From Populus alba (taxonomy: Eukaryota; Streptophyta; Magnoliopsida; Malpighiales; Salicaceae), in contig NC_133297.1 in NCBI RefSeq assembly GCF_005239225.2, forward strand, positions 20,758,147 through 20,822,146: a DNA stretch of 64,000 nucleotides, written 5' to 3'. Position numbers and translations under genes: made by a program. Position 1 is the first letter of the stretch. Every line of letters starts with the position of its first letter. Below the pieces are notes generated by a model that had not been told where the DNA came from, ran no database searches, and was given only the letters and a program-made list of their open reading frames with translations. Below are positions 34,801-45,235 of the stretch, piece by piece.

Positions 34801-34913
34801 TTTGGATGATGTGAGGATTCAGATTCACTGATTACCGGCACCATGTGTATTAAGTAAATATATATAAAAAAAAATTTACTGTTGTTTTGGGCTTGGAAAG
34901 CCGGGTTGTTACA
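31817..34913 (+). repeat. 3' LTR of the Tekay-like element (3097 bases)
   Basis: Same edges and block order as the 5' LTR. It has a longer (TA)n run at about 31842-31867, a shorter tgttctgctgg segment and about 150 extra bases of array B (around 33196-33345). The near-equal lengths hide several compensating repeat gains and losses. Confidence 0.93.
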
Positions 34914-34918
34914 ATCAT
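34914..34918. repeat. Target-site duplication atcat (right)
   Basis: Partner of 23661-23665; it shows that 23666-34913 inserted as one unit. Confidence 0.9.
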
Positions 34919-35000
34919 AGTCCTTAATTAACTCAACCCATAATCATTATTGGGTATTCAATTTATTTTGACTAATCAAATACCTCAAACTCTTATAATT
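34914..35000 (-). pseudogene. Old Ty3/gypsy RNase H remnant (part 2, split by the Tekay insertion)
   Basis: The minus strand reads SLRYLISQNKLNTQ, two stops, then LWVELIKDYD. This is the RNase H block that precedes the VDYHQEKANVV of part 1, and the join falls exactly at the atcat target duplication. The resemblance fades beyond 35000. Confidence 0.8.
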
Positions 35001-36181
35001 AATTCTTATAATTAATGAGAGAATGTGTACCTAAGACCCATACTGACAATGCCTTTACACTCTTGGGGCAAATACAACCTAAGCTAATTCTAGGTCATCT
35101 AAACCCAATATCCATTCAACATCAGCTCTCATACTCGTCGGAAAGCATGGTATTCTTGGTGGCCTAATTAGGAAAATGATAATATAAATGGAAATAGTTT
35201 TGGAAATTTATAGTTTAATGTATTATTTCAATCACCACAATCTTCCACGATATAATAAAAGCTAAAAATAATACTACACTTTTCATCTCTTTTTATATAG
35301 AGGTTTTTGATCAACGCTGCTGACCAGCATGAAACCCGGAAGTCAACGAAACCAAAGCCAATTGCCTGCCAGCCAGCCAACATATCTCAGTTTTCACATC
35401 TTCTTATCCATCTACATGTTAATGCAACATTTAAACTGTGTTTAGCTTAGAAAGAACATTTTTTTTTTTTCAAATTAAACACATATTAGACCCAAACTCT
35501 TGCGCATGATGAATTCATGACTCAACCTAGTACAAGTGTAGAACCACATTTAAGAACAGCAGGTTTCATTAAAAGCAGTCCAGTGACAGTGAAAGTGACG
35601 CGGCAATGGAAAGCAGAAACAGAGCCCGACGGTTGGGGTATATCACTTTTGTCATTAATGTCTGCTTCTCCTCTCTTAAAACCCCGTGTCAAATTATACT
35701 GCTTAATTTGTTTTTTTATTTATTTTAATTTAAACAACATCCGTCGCCGATATCATGAATAAGTGTATATTTGGCGCTGTGATGAGAATAGTATTGTAAG
35801 ATTAGGATCACAAAAGATTTTATTAATTGCATAGAGGCAAAGAGACAGAAAATATTTAGTACCAAAGAAATCCATGATCATCTTTTATTACTTGTATTGT
35901 TCCATCATCATCATTATTTAAAGGAAAAAAAAAAAGTCTGGCTGGCTAAACTCCACAGAAGAATAGCAGCTGCATCGAAAGCAGAATCAAAGCTCGTGAT
36001 TGGAGGTAAGGAATATTACTACACAGAACAATAAACATTTAAAACTGTTTGTTTTCCTTTTCTTTTGGTTTCTCTTTCATTTCACTCGAGAAAAGAAGCT
36101 GTACGTGTTAATGCACACGGAGCAGAAAGGAAGAAGGAAATAGGTCAACACCAAGACCAGTTCTTGAAGAAGAAGAAGAAG
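35001..36181. other. Intergenic region upstream of the receptor-like kinase gene
   Basis: AT-rich, with no transposon coding sequence. It should contain the kinase gene promoter, but no convincing TATA box was assigned. A GAAGAAGAA run (about 36167-36180) leads into the GATGAT run of the 5' leader. The short frame at 35517-35762 is unsupported. Confidence 0.5.
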
Positions 36182-36226
36182 ATGATGATGATGATGATGA
36201 TGATGAGCCACCATAGACCACAATAG
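36182..36226 (+). CDS. Upstream ORF in the kinase gene leader: eight Met codons then SHHRPQ
   Basis: A GAT microsatellite creates eight consecutive ATG codons in one frame, followed by six codons and TAG at 36224-36226, 38 bases before the main ATG at 36265. If the leader covers this stretch, scanning ribosomes meet these ATGs first, so the short ORF may lower or tune translation. Changes in repeat number keep the frame. No function is claimed for the peptide. Confidence 0.4.
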   Translation: MMMMMMMMSHHRPQ

Positions 36227-36264
36227 ACACGAGCTCCACATTATAACAAGGAGGAGGAGGAGCC

Positions 36265-39200
36265 ATGAAAGGATTTATTTTAGTTACAATCTTGGTGTTG
36301 CTTCAGTGCACGTTGGGTCAGCAAGATTTCTTCAATTCAAGAATTGAACGGTCGGCATTGCTTGATCTCCGGTCGTCGTTGGGGATAAGAAGCACAGACT
36401 GGCCGGTAAAATCCAACCCCTGCAAGAAATGGACAGGAATCCAGTGCAGAAACGGGCGGGTCGCTGGGATAAATATATCCGGGTTTAAGCGGACTCGGGC
36501 CCGGCGTTTGAACCCCAGTTTCAGTGTTGGTTCTCTGGCTAATTTGACTTTCTTAGAGTCTTTTAATGCTTCAGGGTTTTCACTTCCTGGTTCAATACCG
36601 GATTGGTTTGGTTACCGGCTTGGTTCTTTGAAGGTTTTGGATCTCCGGTCTAGTTCAGTTACCGGGCCGATTCCTGCTTCGCTTGGTAATTTAACTGGAC
36701 TCAATGCTTTATATCTAGCTAAAAATGATCTTGCTGGTAGTATGCCTGCTGCATTGGGGCAGTTAATGCAGTTATTAGTTCTTGATCTTTCAAGGAATTC
36801 ACTTACTGGGCTAATTCCAAATGATTTTGGATTGCTTAGAAATCTATCATGCCTTGATCTTTCTTCGAATCACTTTTCTGGATCCATACCATCTACTTTT
36901 GGTAGTATTTCTGGGCTGCAATTCTTGAATGTATCTGATAATGGTCTTGTGGGTTCGGTGCCTGTTGAATTGGGCAATCTTTCTCACTTGGTTAAACTTA
37001 ATCTTGGTATGAATGTGTTATCCGGGTCGTTGCCTGTAGAGTTTATGCGGTTGAGGAATTTGGAAATGTTGGTGTTGAGGCATAATAGATTGGAGGGTAG
37101 ATTGCCTGATGGCTTGTTTTCGAGTCTTGGTAAATTGAGAGTTTTGGAGTTGAGAGAGAATAAATTTGATGGTGCTCTTCCTGGTGCGTTGTGGTCGTTG
37201 CGGAATTTGCAGGTTCTTGATGTTTCTGCTAATAATTTTACAGGTGATTTGTCAAACTTTAGTTTCAAAGGTCATGCCAGTGGTGCTGTGTTTAATCTTT
37301 CGAACAATCAGTTATATGGAACTACGGCTTGTTTATCTGGTAACTATACTTCCATTGATTTGTCTGGTAATTATTTCCAAGGAAAGGTTCCTCGTATTAG
37401 TCCAAGCAATGGTAGCCTTGGCATGAACTGCCTTCAGGCGGTCCCTGATCAGAGAAGGTTGGAGGATTGTAGTTTGTTTTATGCTGGGAGAGGCTTAACT
37501 TTTGATTATTTTGGAAATCCAGAACCAAGACAGCAACTGTTACCAACTCCTGCCCCAAGGAGCAAACGATGGATATACATTTTGGTGGTATTGATTGGTG
37601 GAGTTGGTTTCATTGCGTTTTTTATACTGGTGATAGTATCGGTCCTTAGGAAGTGTAATAATGCCATTTCAAATGAAAGAGGAAGCGCATGTGTAGGGCC
37701 TGTTCCAGAGGGAGATAGCCTGCCAATTCCGAAGGATCCTACTAGCGTATCTAGTCTGGGAGAGTCATTTACATACGAACAGTTGCGTAGTCTGACTGGT
37801 GAATTTAGTGAAATAAATCTCATTAGACATGGTCACTCTGGAGATCTCTACCAGGGTTTTCTGGAAGGAGGAATTCCCATAGTTGTCAAAAGGATCAATT
37901 TGCATAGCTTGAAAAAGGATTCCTACGTGACTGAATTAGAGTTTTTCAGCAAGTATTCTCATGCACGCTTGATCCCGCTTTTGGGACATTGTTTGGAAAA
38001 CGAAAATCAGAAGCTTTTGGTGTACAAATATATGCCAAATGGAGACTTAGCTGAATCTTTGTTCAGGGTTACCAATTTTGACGACAATGGTTTGCAGTCC
38101 CTCGATTGGATCACGAGACTGAAAATTGCAATTGGAGCTGCTGAAGGCCTCTCTTACCTACACCACGAGTGTAACCCTCCCCTTGTTCATAGGTACTCGT
38201 ACTTTCTTTTAGATAGCCTCACTTTCCTTCATGTTGATTGGATAGTTTTTCTGATTATGGTGATCTTATTTTGCTTTATTTATATCTGAATCAGAATTAA
38301 AATGCATCATGTGAATAGAGAACCTCACAACTTGCAATTCAGAATTCAGTACGCAATCTTTTGTTCTTGAAATCTTGTAGATACAAGGTCTGTCTTAGAT
38401 GATATTCTCGATCACCTATTTATTGCTAATTAGAATAGTGGTTTCTGCTGTTTAAATTCATATGAGACTGGAATAAATGTTGCAATGTTCAAGTGTAAGC
38501 TGAATTACAAACTGTCTTTGCCCTTGAATACTAGCTCAACAAGTGAAGGCATAGGGTGTGGCTAGAGCTGAGGATGTAGATTCAAATATTGATGAGAGCA
38601 TTTGTCTTTGGATAATGTTTCTGCAGGTCATAGCAGCACTTCTCAAATGCTTGAGACATCATTTTCTTTGTTTAAACTAGGAACGAGTCATGTAGCTTGC
38701 ATGGTATTTCTATATCTTTGTCGTGGAAAATTTCCATTTTTTTCTTAAGTTCTAAAATGCAACTATCTTTTGGTGTTTGAAGAGATGTTCAAGCGAGCAG
38801 TATCCTTCTTGATGATAAGTTTGAGGTTCGACTTGGAAGCTTGAGCGAGATTCATATCCAGGAAGGGGATTCACACCAAAGTGTTCTCACAAGGTTCTTG
38901 CGGAAGTCCCAGTAAGTGTTATAGCTATTAATTCTTTGAGCATTTTGAAGTAGTGCATTAACTAGGAACTGTGGCAGTGGTCTGTACATGGCATGATTTG
39001 TTGTTCTTTGCCATGTTACATAATACAAGTGATCATAATGAGCAGAAAATGGGTTCGGTGTTCAATGAACCAGATGTAATATCCTGGAAAGCTCACTAGT
39101 TTTGTTTCTAAGGTAGTTTGGTCCCTCCTTTTGTCTTTGGCATCATCAGTGTCCTTGAGCATAAATGATACCATAAGTTCACTTGGTTCTTTTAGCATTT

Positions 39201-40410
39201 GGTTACACGAAACAAAGTGGCAAGTAATGCTGTATGTCTAAGATAAGAGAAGATTAATGTATTTTCCTTTCATCGATGCTATGATTAATGCTCATCTTTT
39301 TTCTTTTTTATTTTGTATTATTATGCTTTGTGGAAGATGTAATAACAATTCCTCGTGCTAATGTGCAGATCCTCTGTCTCTGATCCAGGAACTTCTGGTA
39401 CGTATAATAACTCTCACAAGTTCAATTATCGATCTTTTAAAATTTGTAGCACTTTAATTTTCCATCATGGTAGGAATAATTATGAGATTGCTTTGAGGTC
39501 AATCATTGCCAAGGACCCAGTTGCTCATTCTTAAGTAGAGATGACTGTGAAGCTGAATCCATTCTTACATTCTAATCATTGATTGAATAATCGTGGCTGA
39601 CACTTTATTCATACATTGCACTAGTATCCTAACAAATGATATAGCTTCGAAGTTGATGTCTTACAAAGAATTCATGCATACCTTGTGCGATTGCAGCTTC
39701 GTTTTTCTCCAATGATTTTGGGTATTACTACAAGTGTCACTTCTTCAGCTTTTCAATGAGTTTGGAAACAAAATTAATTAAATCCTGATATGTGTCTTTG
39801 ATAATGGACAGGCTCGTCCCCGATTACTTGTGCGCATGATGTGTATTGTTTTGGTAAGGTCTTGCTTGAGCTCGTTACGGGCAAGCTTGGCATCAGCAAA
39901 TCAGATGATGCTACCACAAAAGAGTGGTTAGAACAGACGATGGTGCAGATCAGTATATATGAAAAGGAACTGGTGGCGAAGATTGTTGACCCATCTCTGA
40001 TCATAGATGAAGATTTATTGGAAGAGGTATGGGCAATGACCGTCGTGGCCAGGTCATGCCTTAATCCAAAACCTTCTAAACGTCCTCCGATGAAATATGT
40101 CCTCAAAGCGTTGGAAAACCCTCTGAAAGTGGTGAGAGAGGACAGTTATAGCTCAGAGAGGCTGAGGACAACTTCATCTAGGAGATCTTGGAGTGCTGCC
40201 TTTTTTGGTAGCTGGAGACACAGCTCAGATAATGTCACAGTTCTGGGCCACCCTAACCGAGAGGGGATCAGTGGCTTAAAGCAGCCAGGGAGAGTTGGAT
40301 CCCAAGGCAGTGGCCGGATTGAACATTCATCTTCTAATAAAAGGTTATCCAACGAAATTTTCCCTGAGCTGCTTGAAATGCAAGATATGGAGAGGCTAGA
40401 TGAGCGTTAG
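36265..40410 (+). CDS. LRR receptor-like kinase of the At2g16250 type, probable pseudokinase
   Basis: Four exons with GT-AG borders and consistent phases: 36265-38192, 38783-38911, 39369-39397 and 39812-40410, giving 894 residues (from memory the Arabidopsis relative is slightly longer). Without splicing, the first exon runs on to a false stop at 38289. The protein has a signal peptide (1-18), an LRR N-terminal cap with Cys pair (about 27-62), leucine-rich repeats (about 92-380), a transmembrane helix (about 436-462) and a kinase-like domain (about 505-800). The ATP-site Lys is K542 (VVKRI) and HRD is kept at 642-644. However, the Asn five residues after that Asp is Ser649, and the DFG triplet is replaced by Leu-Gly-Ser (660-662). 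Catalysis is therefore doubtful, and a signalling role at the plasma membrane by scaffolding is more likely. The Ser-rich tail after residue 800 resembles the Arabidopsis protein (SRRSWSAAFFGSWRHS). Confidence 0.93.
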
Positions 40411-41055
40411 ATGACCTGCTGTGGTGTTCGCAATTGTTCATATGTTGCGTGGGTTTCACATTTGAGTGCTCAACAGCATCCTTGAATCCGTCTTGGATGG
40501 CATTTCATCAAAAATCAAAGCAATTAATTGCTGATAGTAAACGAGAGTGGAAGGACTTGTTTTACAGAAATATTCTTCAGGCTTTGTAAGCTTGTTAGTT
40601 TCGGACACAAGCTGCAATTGATTATTTCTCGTAGTTCCTGAGTATGGAATACAGAGATGAGGTTTCTTTTCAATGTTATCAGGTTTTCCGCTTAAAGTGT
40701 TTATCAAGATGCCTTTAAATTTTTAGGTGCGGTCGATGTCAAAACTAGTAAAAATAAATATTAAAGTTGAATTTATTTATTGTTTTTCAAGTACAAATAC
40801 ACTTGTATAAAAGTACATGTACCTAATATCAAACTGAATCTACCTCTAAGCAACAATTAAATCACCACACAACAAGAATTTGGAGGAATTAACATCGCAC
40901 GGATAGTTTGCACGGCATTGTTGTCTGATTCATCATTTTCATTTAGCAAAGTGTTTTAAAAACTATAATAATAATAATATTAATAATAATAAAACCATAT
41001 AACTAATAATAACTTCTAACTGTACACGTCAACAAATATATATATATATACATGT
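40411..41055. other. 3' flank of the receptor-like kinase gene
   Basis: Probable 3' UTR. An AATAAA word at 40753-40758 is a candidate polyadenylation signal. A (TA)n run lies near 41035-41052, followed by the target duplication ggagg of the Tat-type LTR. Confidence 0.5.
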
Positions 41056-41060
41056 GGAGG
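41056..41060. repeat. Target-site duplication ggagg (left)
   Basis: Matches ggagg at 52678-52682, 11.6 kb away, just outside the two ends (TGTCATAACC and TGCAACA) of the Tat-type solo LTR. Confidence 0.8.
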
Positions 41061-41860
41061 TGTCATAACCTATTTCTAGGTTATTCCTCTAAATTTATCT
41101 ATTTTTCTTTTTAAAATAAAAAATAAACAGTAATATCAAGAAGACCGGCAATGAGGAAAAAGCGGGTTGTGGAAGGATTTCACATATATATAAATCAAGC
41201 TGTAATTTTAGACAAATTAGGAGCCTAATTGTATCCAATCATACCAAAATTAGAGAAACAATGATGATTTAATGAGGTCCAATGACTTAATTAAACTTTA
41301 AATGGGTCAAATTAATGTTATTAGGGGCTTAATTGATGAAAACTTAAGTTTGGGAATCCCAATTTGGATTTAATTAAGAAGATTAGAATTTTAGAGGATC
41401 AAATTTAATTTTTACAAAGTCAATTGGTTCAAATCAGGAGTAAAATCAAAAGAAAATCAGAAGTTTAGGGTTAATTAAGAGCTAAATTGAAGAAACTCGT
41501 AGTCTGGGATTATTTTGCAAAAGGCATCAAACTATTGGTACTCAATTGTTTGAAATTAAGGGTAAAATTAAAGAAAATTAAAAGTTTAATGGTCAACTGA
41601 GAGTCAATTTGTATAAATCCAAAACCAAAACTCACAATGGAAAAAGTGCTAAAATTTGAGGCTAACATTAAAGTTCAGTAGGGGCAAAATTGCATGAAAT
41701 CGAAAATTTAGGGTCAATTAATGGTGTAATTAAAAGAAATTAAAAGCTAGAGGACCAAATTGAACTTTGGCCAAAACCCTGAATTAAAACTCTAAAGCCC
41801 TAAAACTGCATCCTTTTCAAAACAGTTAAAAAAAAAAAAAAAGTGTTGGTTTTTAAGAGG

Positions 41861-44800
41861 CGCACTCGAGGGCAAACTCTTCAACTGGGACCGGTGACCG
41901 CAGGGGTGTTGATTATCCTTTTTGTGTAAAATGTGGACAAAAACACCCTGGGGACTGCTCAGTTTCCCCTGGGCGATGCTTTGTGTGCAGAGGAGAGGGT
42001 CATAGGTGGAGGAACTGTCAATATCTTAGCCAAGGGTGTCATTACTGTGGTGGGAGAGGTCATTACAAGAGGGACTGCCCCAAAAGAAACATCGAACAAG
42101 TACAGAGCTATAGACAGCCCAATCAGAGCCACCAGCAGTCAGTCACCGTTAATAGGCCAGTGAGATCTTCTCAATCAGGGGCAAACTCCAGTCGAGGGAA
42201 GGCGAGGGCACAAAATGATCGGACCCCAGGGAGGGTCTTCCACCTGACACAGGAGGAGGCCAGGGCTGCATCGGATGTGGTGACAGGTACACTACTATTG
42301 AATGATTTTAATGTGCATGTGTTGTTTGATCCGGGTGCCACCCACTCATTCATTGCTAAGAAAATTGTCACTAAATTGAGAAAGGAAGTAGAAATAGTAG
42401 AGAAGGGGTTTGTAATTGGAACTCCAATAGGAAACATGGTTGAAACAAATATTGTATATGTGGATGTGAGGGTTAGTTTATCCGGGTATGAAACAGAAGT
42501 AGACTTGATTCCCTTAGAGCTGCATGATTTTGACATAATATTAGGCATGGATTGGTTGAGTAAATACAAGGCTCTAATAGATTGTTATGCTAAAACTGTT
42601 ACTTTCCAAACACCTAAGGGCGAGAAAATGACTTTTGAAGGAGAGAGAGTTCTCAAACTGAATGCTTTAATATCGGTGGTAACAGTTCAAAAACTTTTAA
42701 GAAAGGGATGTACGGGATACCTCGCATACATCTTAAACTCTAATGATGAAGGTCCACTATTGAAGGATATTCCTGTGGTGAAGGATTTCCCAGATGTGTT
42801 TCCTGAAGAACTACCAGGACTACCCCCGGAGCGAGAGGTAGAGGTGTCTATAGACACTTTTCCTGTAGTCCCACCCATAGCCCAACAATCGTATCGGATG
42901 GTTCCAGCAGAACTGAACGAGTTAAAGACTCAATTACGGGAATTATTAGACAAAGGGTTCATACGGCCCAGTAATTCTCCTTGGGGAGCACCGGTCCTAT
43001 TTGTAAGAAAGAAAGATGGAACCCATAGACTTTGTATTGACTATAAACAGTTGAACAAAATAACAATGAAAAACAAGTATCCGTTACCTCGGATAGATGA
43101 TTTGTTCGACCAATTAAAGGGAGCGAGGGCATTTTCGAAGATAGATCTGAGATCAGGGTACTATTAGATGAAGATTAAAGAAGCGGACGTAGCAAAGACC
43201 GCATTTAGAACTCGTTACGGACACTATGAATTTTTGGTGTTACCGTTCGGGTTGACGAACGCCCCAGCCCTCTTCATGGATTTGATAAATCGGGTTTTTC
43301 AACCATAACTGGATAAGTTTGTGGTGGTATTCATTAATGATATACTGGTGTACTCGAATTCTTTCGAGGAGCACGAGGAACACTTGAGACAAACCTTACA
43401 AACCTTGAGGGATCACCAGCTATATGCAAAACTAAGTAAATGTGAATTTTGGCTGAAAAGAGTGACGTTTCTGGGACATGTCATTTCAGCTGAAGGTGTT
43501 TTTGTCGACCCCCAAAAAGTCGAAGCAGTCTTGAAATGGGAAAGACCGACTTCGATCACTGAAATACGTAGTTTCCTGGGACTTGCAGGATACTATCGGA
43601 GATTTATTGAAGGTTTTTCCCTGATTGCAACCCCTTTGACCCAGCTAACTAGGAAGGATAAGAAATGGGTGTGGTCGGAAGAATGTGAGGCAAGCTTCCA
43701 AGAATTGAAGAGGAGGCTCACCACTGCTCCAGTGTTAACTCTCCCCTCAGGGACCGAGGGTTTTGCGGTATATAGTGATGCCTCGGGGAAGGGATTGGGT
43801 TGTGTTTTGATGCAACATGGGAAGGTGATCGCCTATGCATCAAGGCAATTAAAGACTCATGAGGTGAACTACCCGGTGCACGACCTGGAGTTGGCAGCTG
43901 TAGTATTTGCCTTGAGGATATGGAGACACTATTTGTATGGGTCTCGAACCCAAATTTTTACTGATCATAAGAGCCTGAAGTATCTGATGTCGCAAAAAGA
44001 GTTGAACATGCGGCAAAGAAGATGGATAGAACTCATTAAGGATTATGATTGCACCATAGAATATTCCCACCCGGATGGAAAGCAAACGTGGTGGCAGATG
44101 TTCTCCATACCCTCAGTCGCAAAAATAAAGCCTCCGTTGGGAAGCAAGGTTAGCAGTTGATGGATATCGTGTCAGGCGGCAATTGGGTCATTGTAGATCG
44201 GTTGACGAAATCCGCACTATTCTTGCCTATAAAGATGACCGACTCGGTGGACAAGCTTGCCAAAATCTACATAAATGAGGTGGTACGACTTCATGGGATT
44301 CCGGTGTCCATTGTATCGGATCGAGATCCCAGGTTCACCTCTCGACTTTGGCCGAGCATACAACATGCCTTGGGGACAAGATTGGACATGAGCACTGCGT
44401 TTCACCCTCAAACGAATGGCCAATCAGAAAGAGTCATCCAAGTCTTGGAAGACCTATTACGGGCTTGTGTGCTAGAATTTGGAGGAAACTGGGAGGAACA
44501 CATGGCATTGGTGGAGTTCACATATAACAATAGTCACCAAGCCACAATAGGGATGGCCCCATATGAAGCCTTGTATGGTAGGAGGTGCAGAACTCCTTTG
44601 TGTTGGGAGGAAATTGGGGACCGGAAGTTATATGGTGCAGAGTTGGTCCAAGTCACCACGGAGAAAGTGAGAACTATCAGGGATCGCATCAAAGCCGCAC
44701 AGGATAGACAGAAGAAGTATGCTGATGTGAGGAGAAGACCTCTCGAGTTCAGTATGGGGGACCAGGTGTTCCTGAAAGTAGCCCCATGAAAGAACATGTT

Positions 44801-45200
44801 ACGGTTTGGATTAAAAGAGAAGTTAACTCCCCGCTTCATCGGACCCTTCAAAATCTTACAACGAGTAGGACCAGTAGCCTACAGGGTAGACTTGCCCCCA
44901 CAGCTAGCCAAGGTCTATGATGTGTTCCATGTCTCCTTGTTAAGGAAGGCTGACGTGGACCCCGCCTGAGTTCTACCCAGGTCCCAGTAGAAGTCAAGGA
45001 AGACTTAACACTGGAATTGAGACCCATAATGATACTAGATCAAGAAGTGAAGGAGTTACGGAGCAAAAAGATCCCCATCGTCAGAATCTTGTGGCGAAAT
45101 GCTCAAGTAGAAGAGGAAACTTGGGAGAGGGAGGCTGCGATGAGGAAAAAGTACCCCAATTTATTTGAACTACCAGGTATGGAGTGTAAAACTTCTTCAA
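41861..45200 (+). pseudogene. Second Tekay-like gag-pol remnant
   Basis: It keeps zinc knuckles, protease (DPGATHSFI) and RT in one frame to 43164, where CAG in the first copy is TAG here. A TAA follows near 43306, then the RT catalytic region with FINDILVYS (first catalytic Asp changed to Asn), RNase H to about 44050, and a junction near 44155 where some 500 bases present in the other copy (RNase H end to integrase start) are missing. Integrase continues at 44157-44789 to a TGA at the codon that is TAG in the first copy; both fit an ancestral TGG. A TGA and a one-base loss follow near 44970. The chromodomain-like end has lost its stop (TAA in the first copy, TCA here), so the frame runs into the LTR. 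Confidence 0.9.
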
Positions 45201-45235
45201 TTTCGAGGACGAAATTCATATTTAGGAGTGGAGAA

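Larger units (their letters stand above)
23666..34913 (+). mobile_element. Complete Tekay/Del-like chromovirus (Ty3/gypsy), 11.2 kb, decayed coding region
   Basis: It has a full structure: 5' LTR 23666-26777, primer site 26780-26791, gag-pol 26848-31780, purine tract before 31817, 3' LTR 31817-34913 and 5-base target duplications. The order protease, RT, RNase H, integrase, chromodomain-like tail marks it as a chromovirus, and LTRs of about 3.1 kb fit the Tekay/Del lineage. By eye the last 400 bases of the two LTRs differ at roughly ten positions, so insertion was fairly recent, yet the polyprotein has several stops and three frameshifts. The LTRs consist largely of hairpin-rich tandem repeats. 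It split an older Ty3/gypsy pol (22830-23665 and 34914-35000). Confidence 0.93.

Noticed and set aside
36265..38289. 674-residue single-exon receptor lacking most of its kinase
   Set aside because: It is an artefact of reading into intron 1; splicing at 38192/38783 restores HRD and three further exons in phase.
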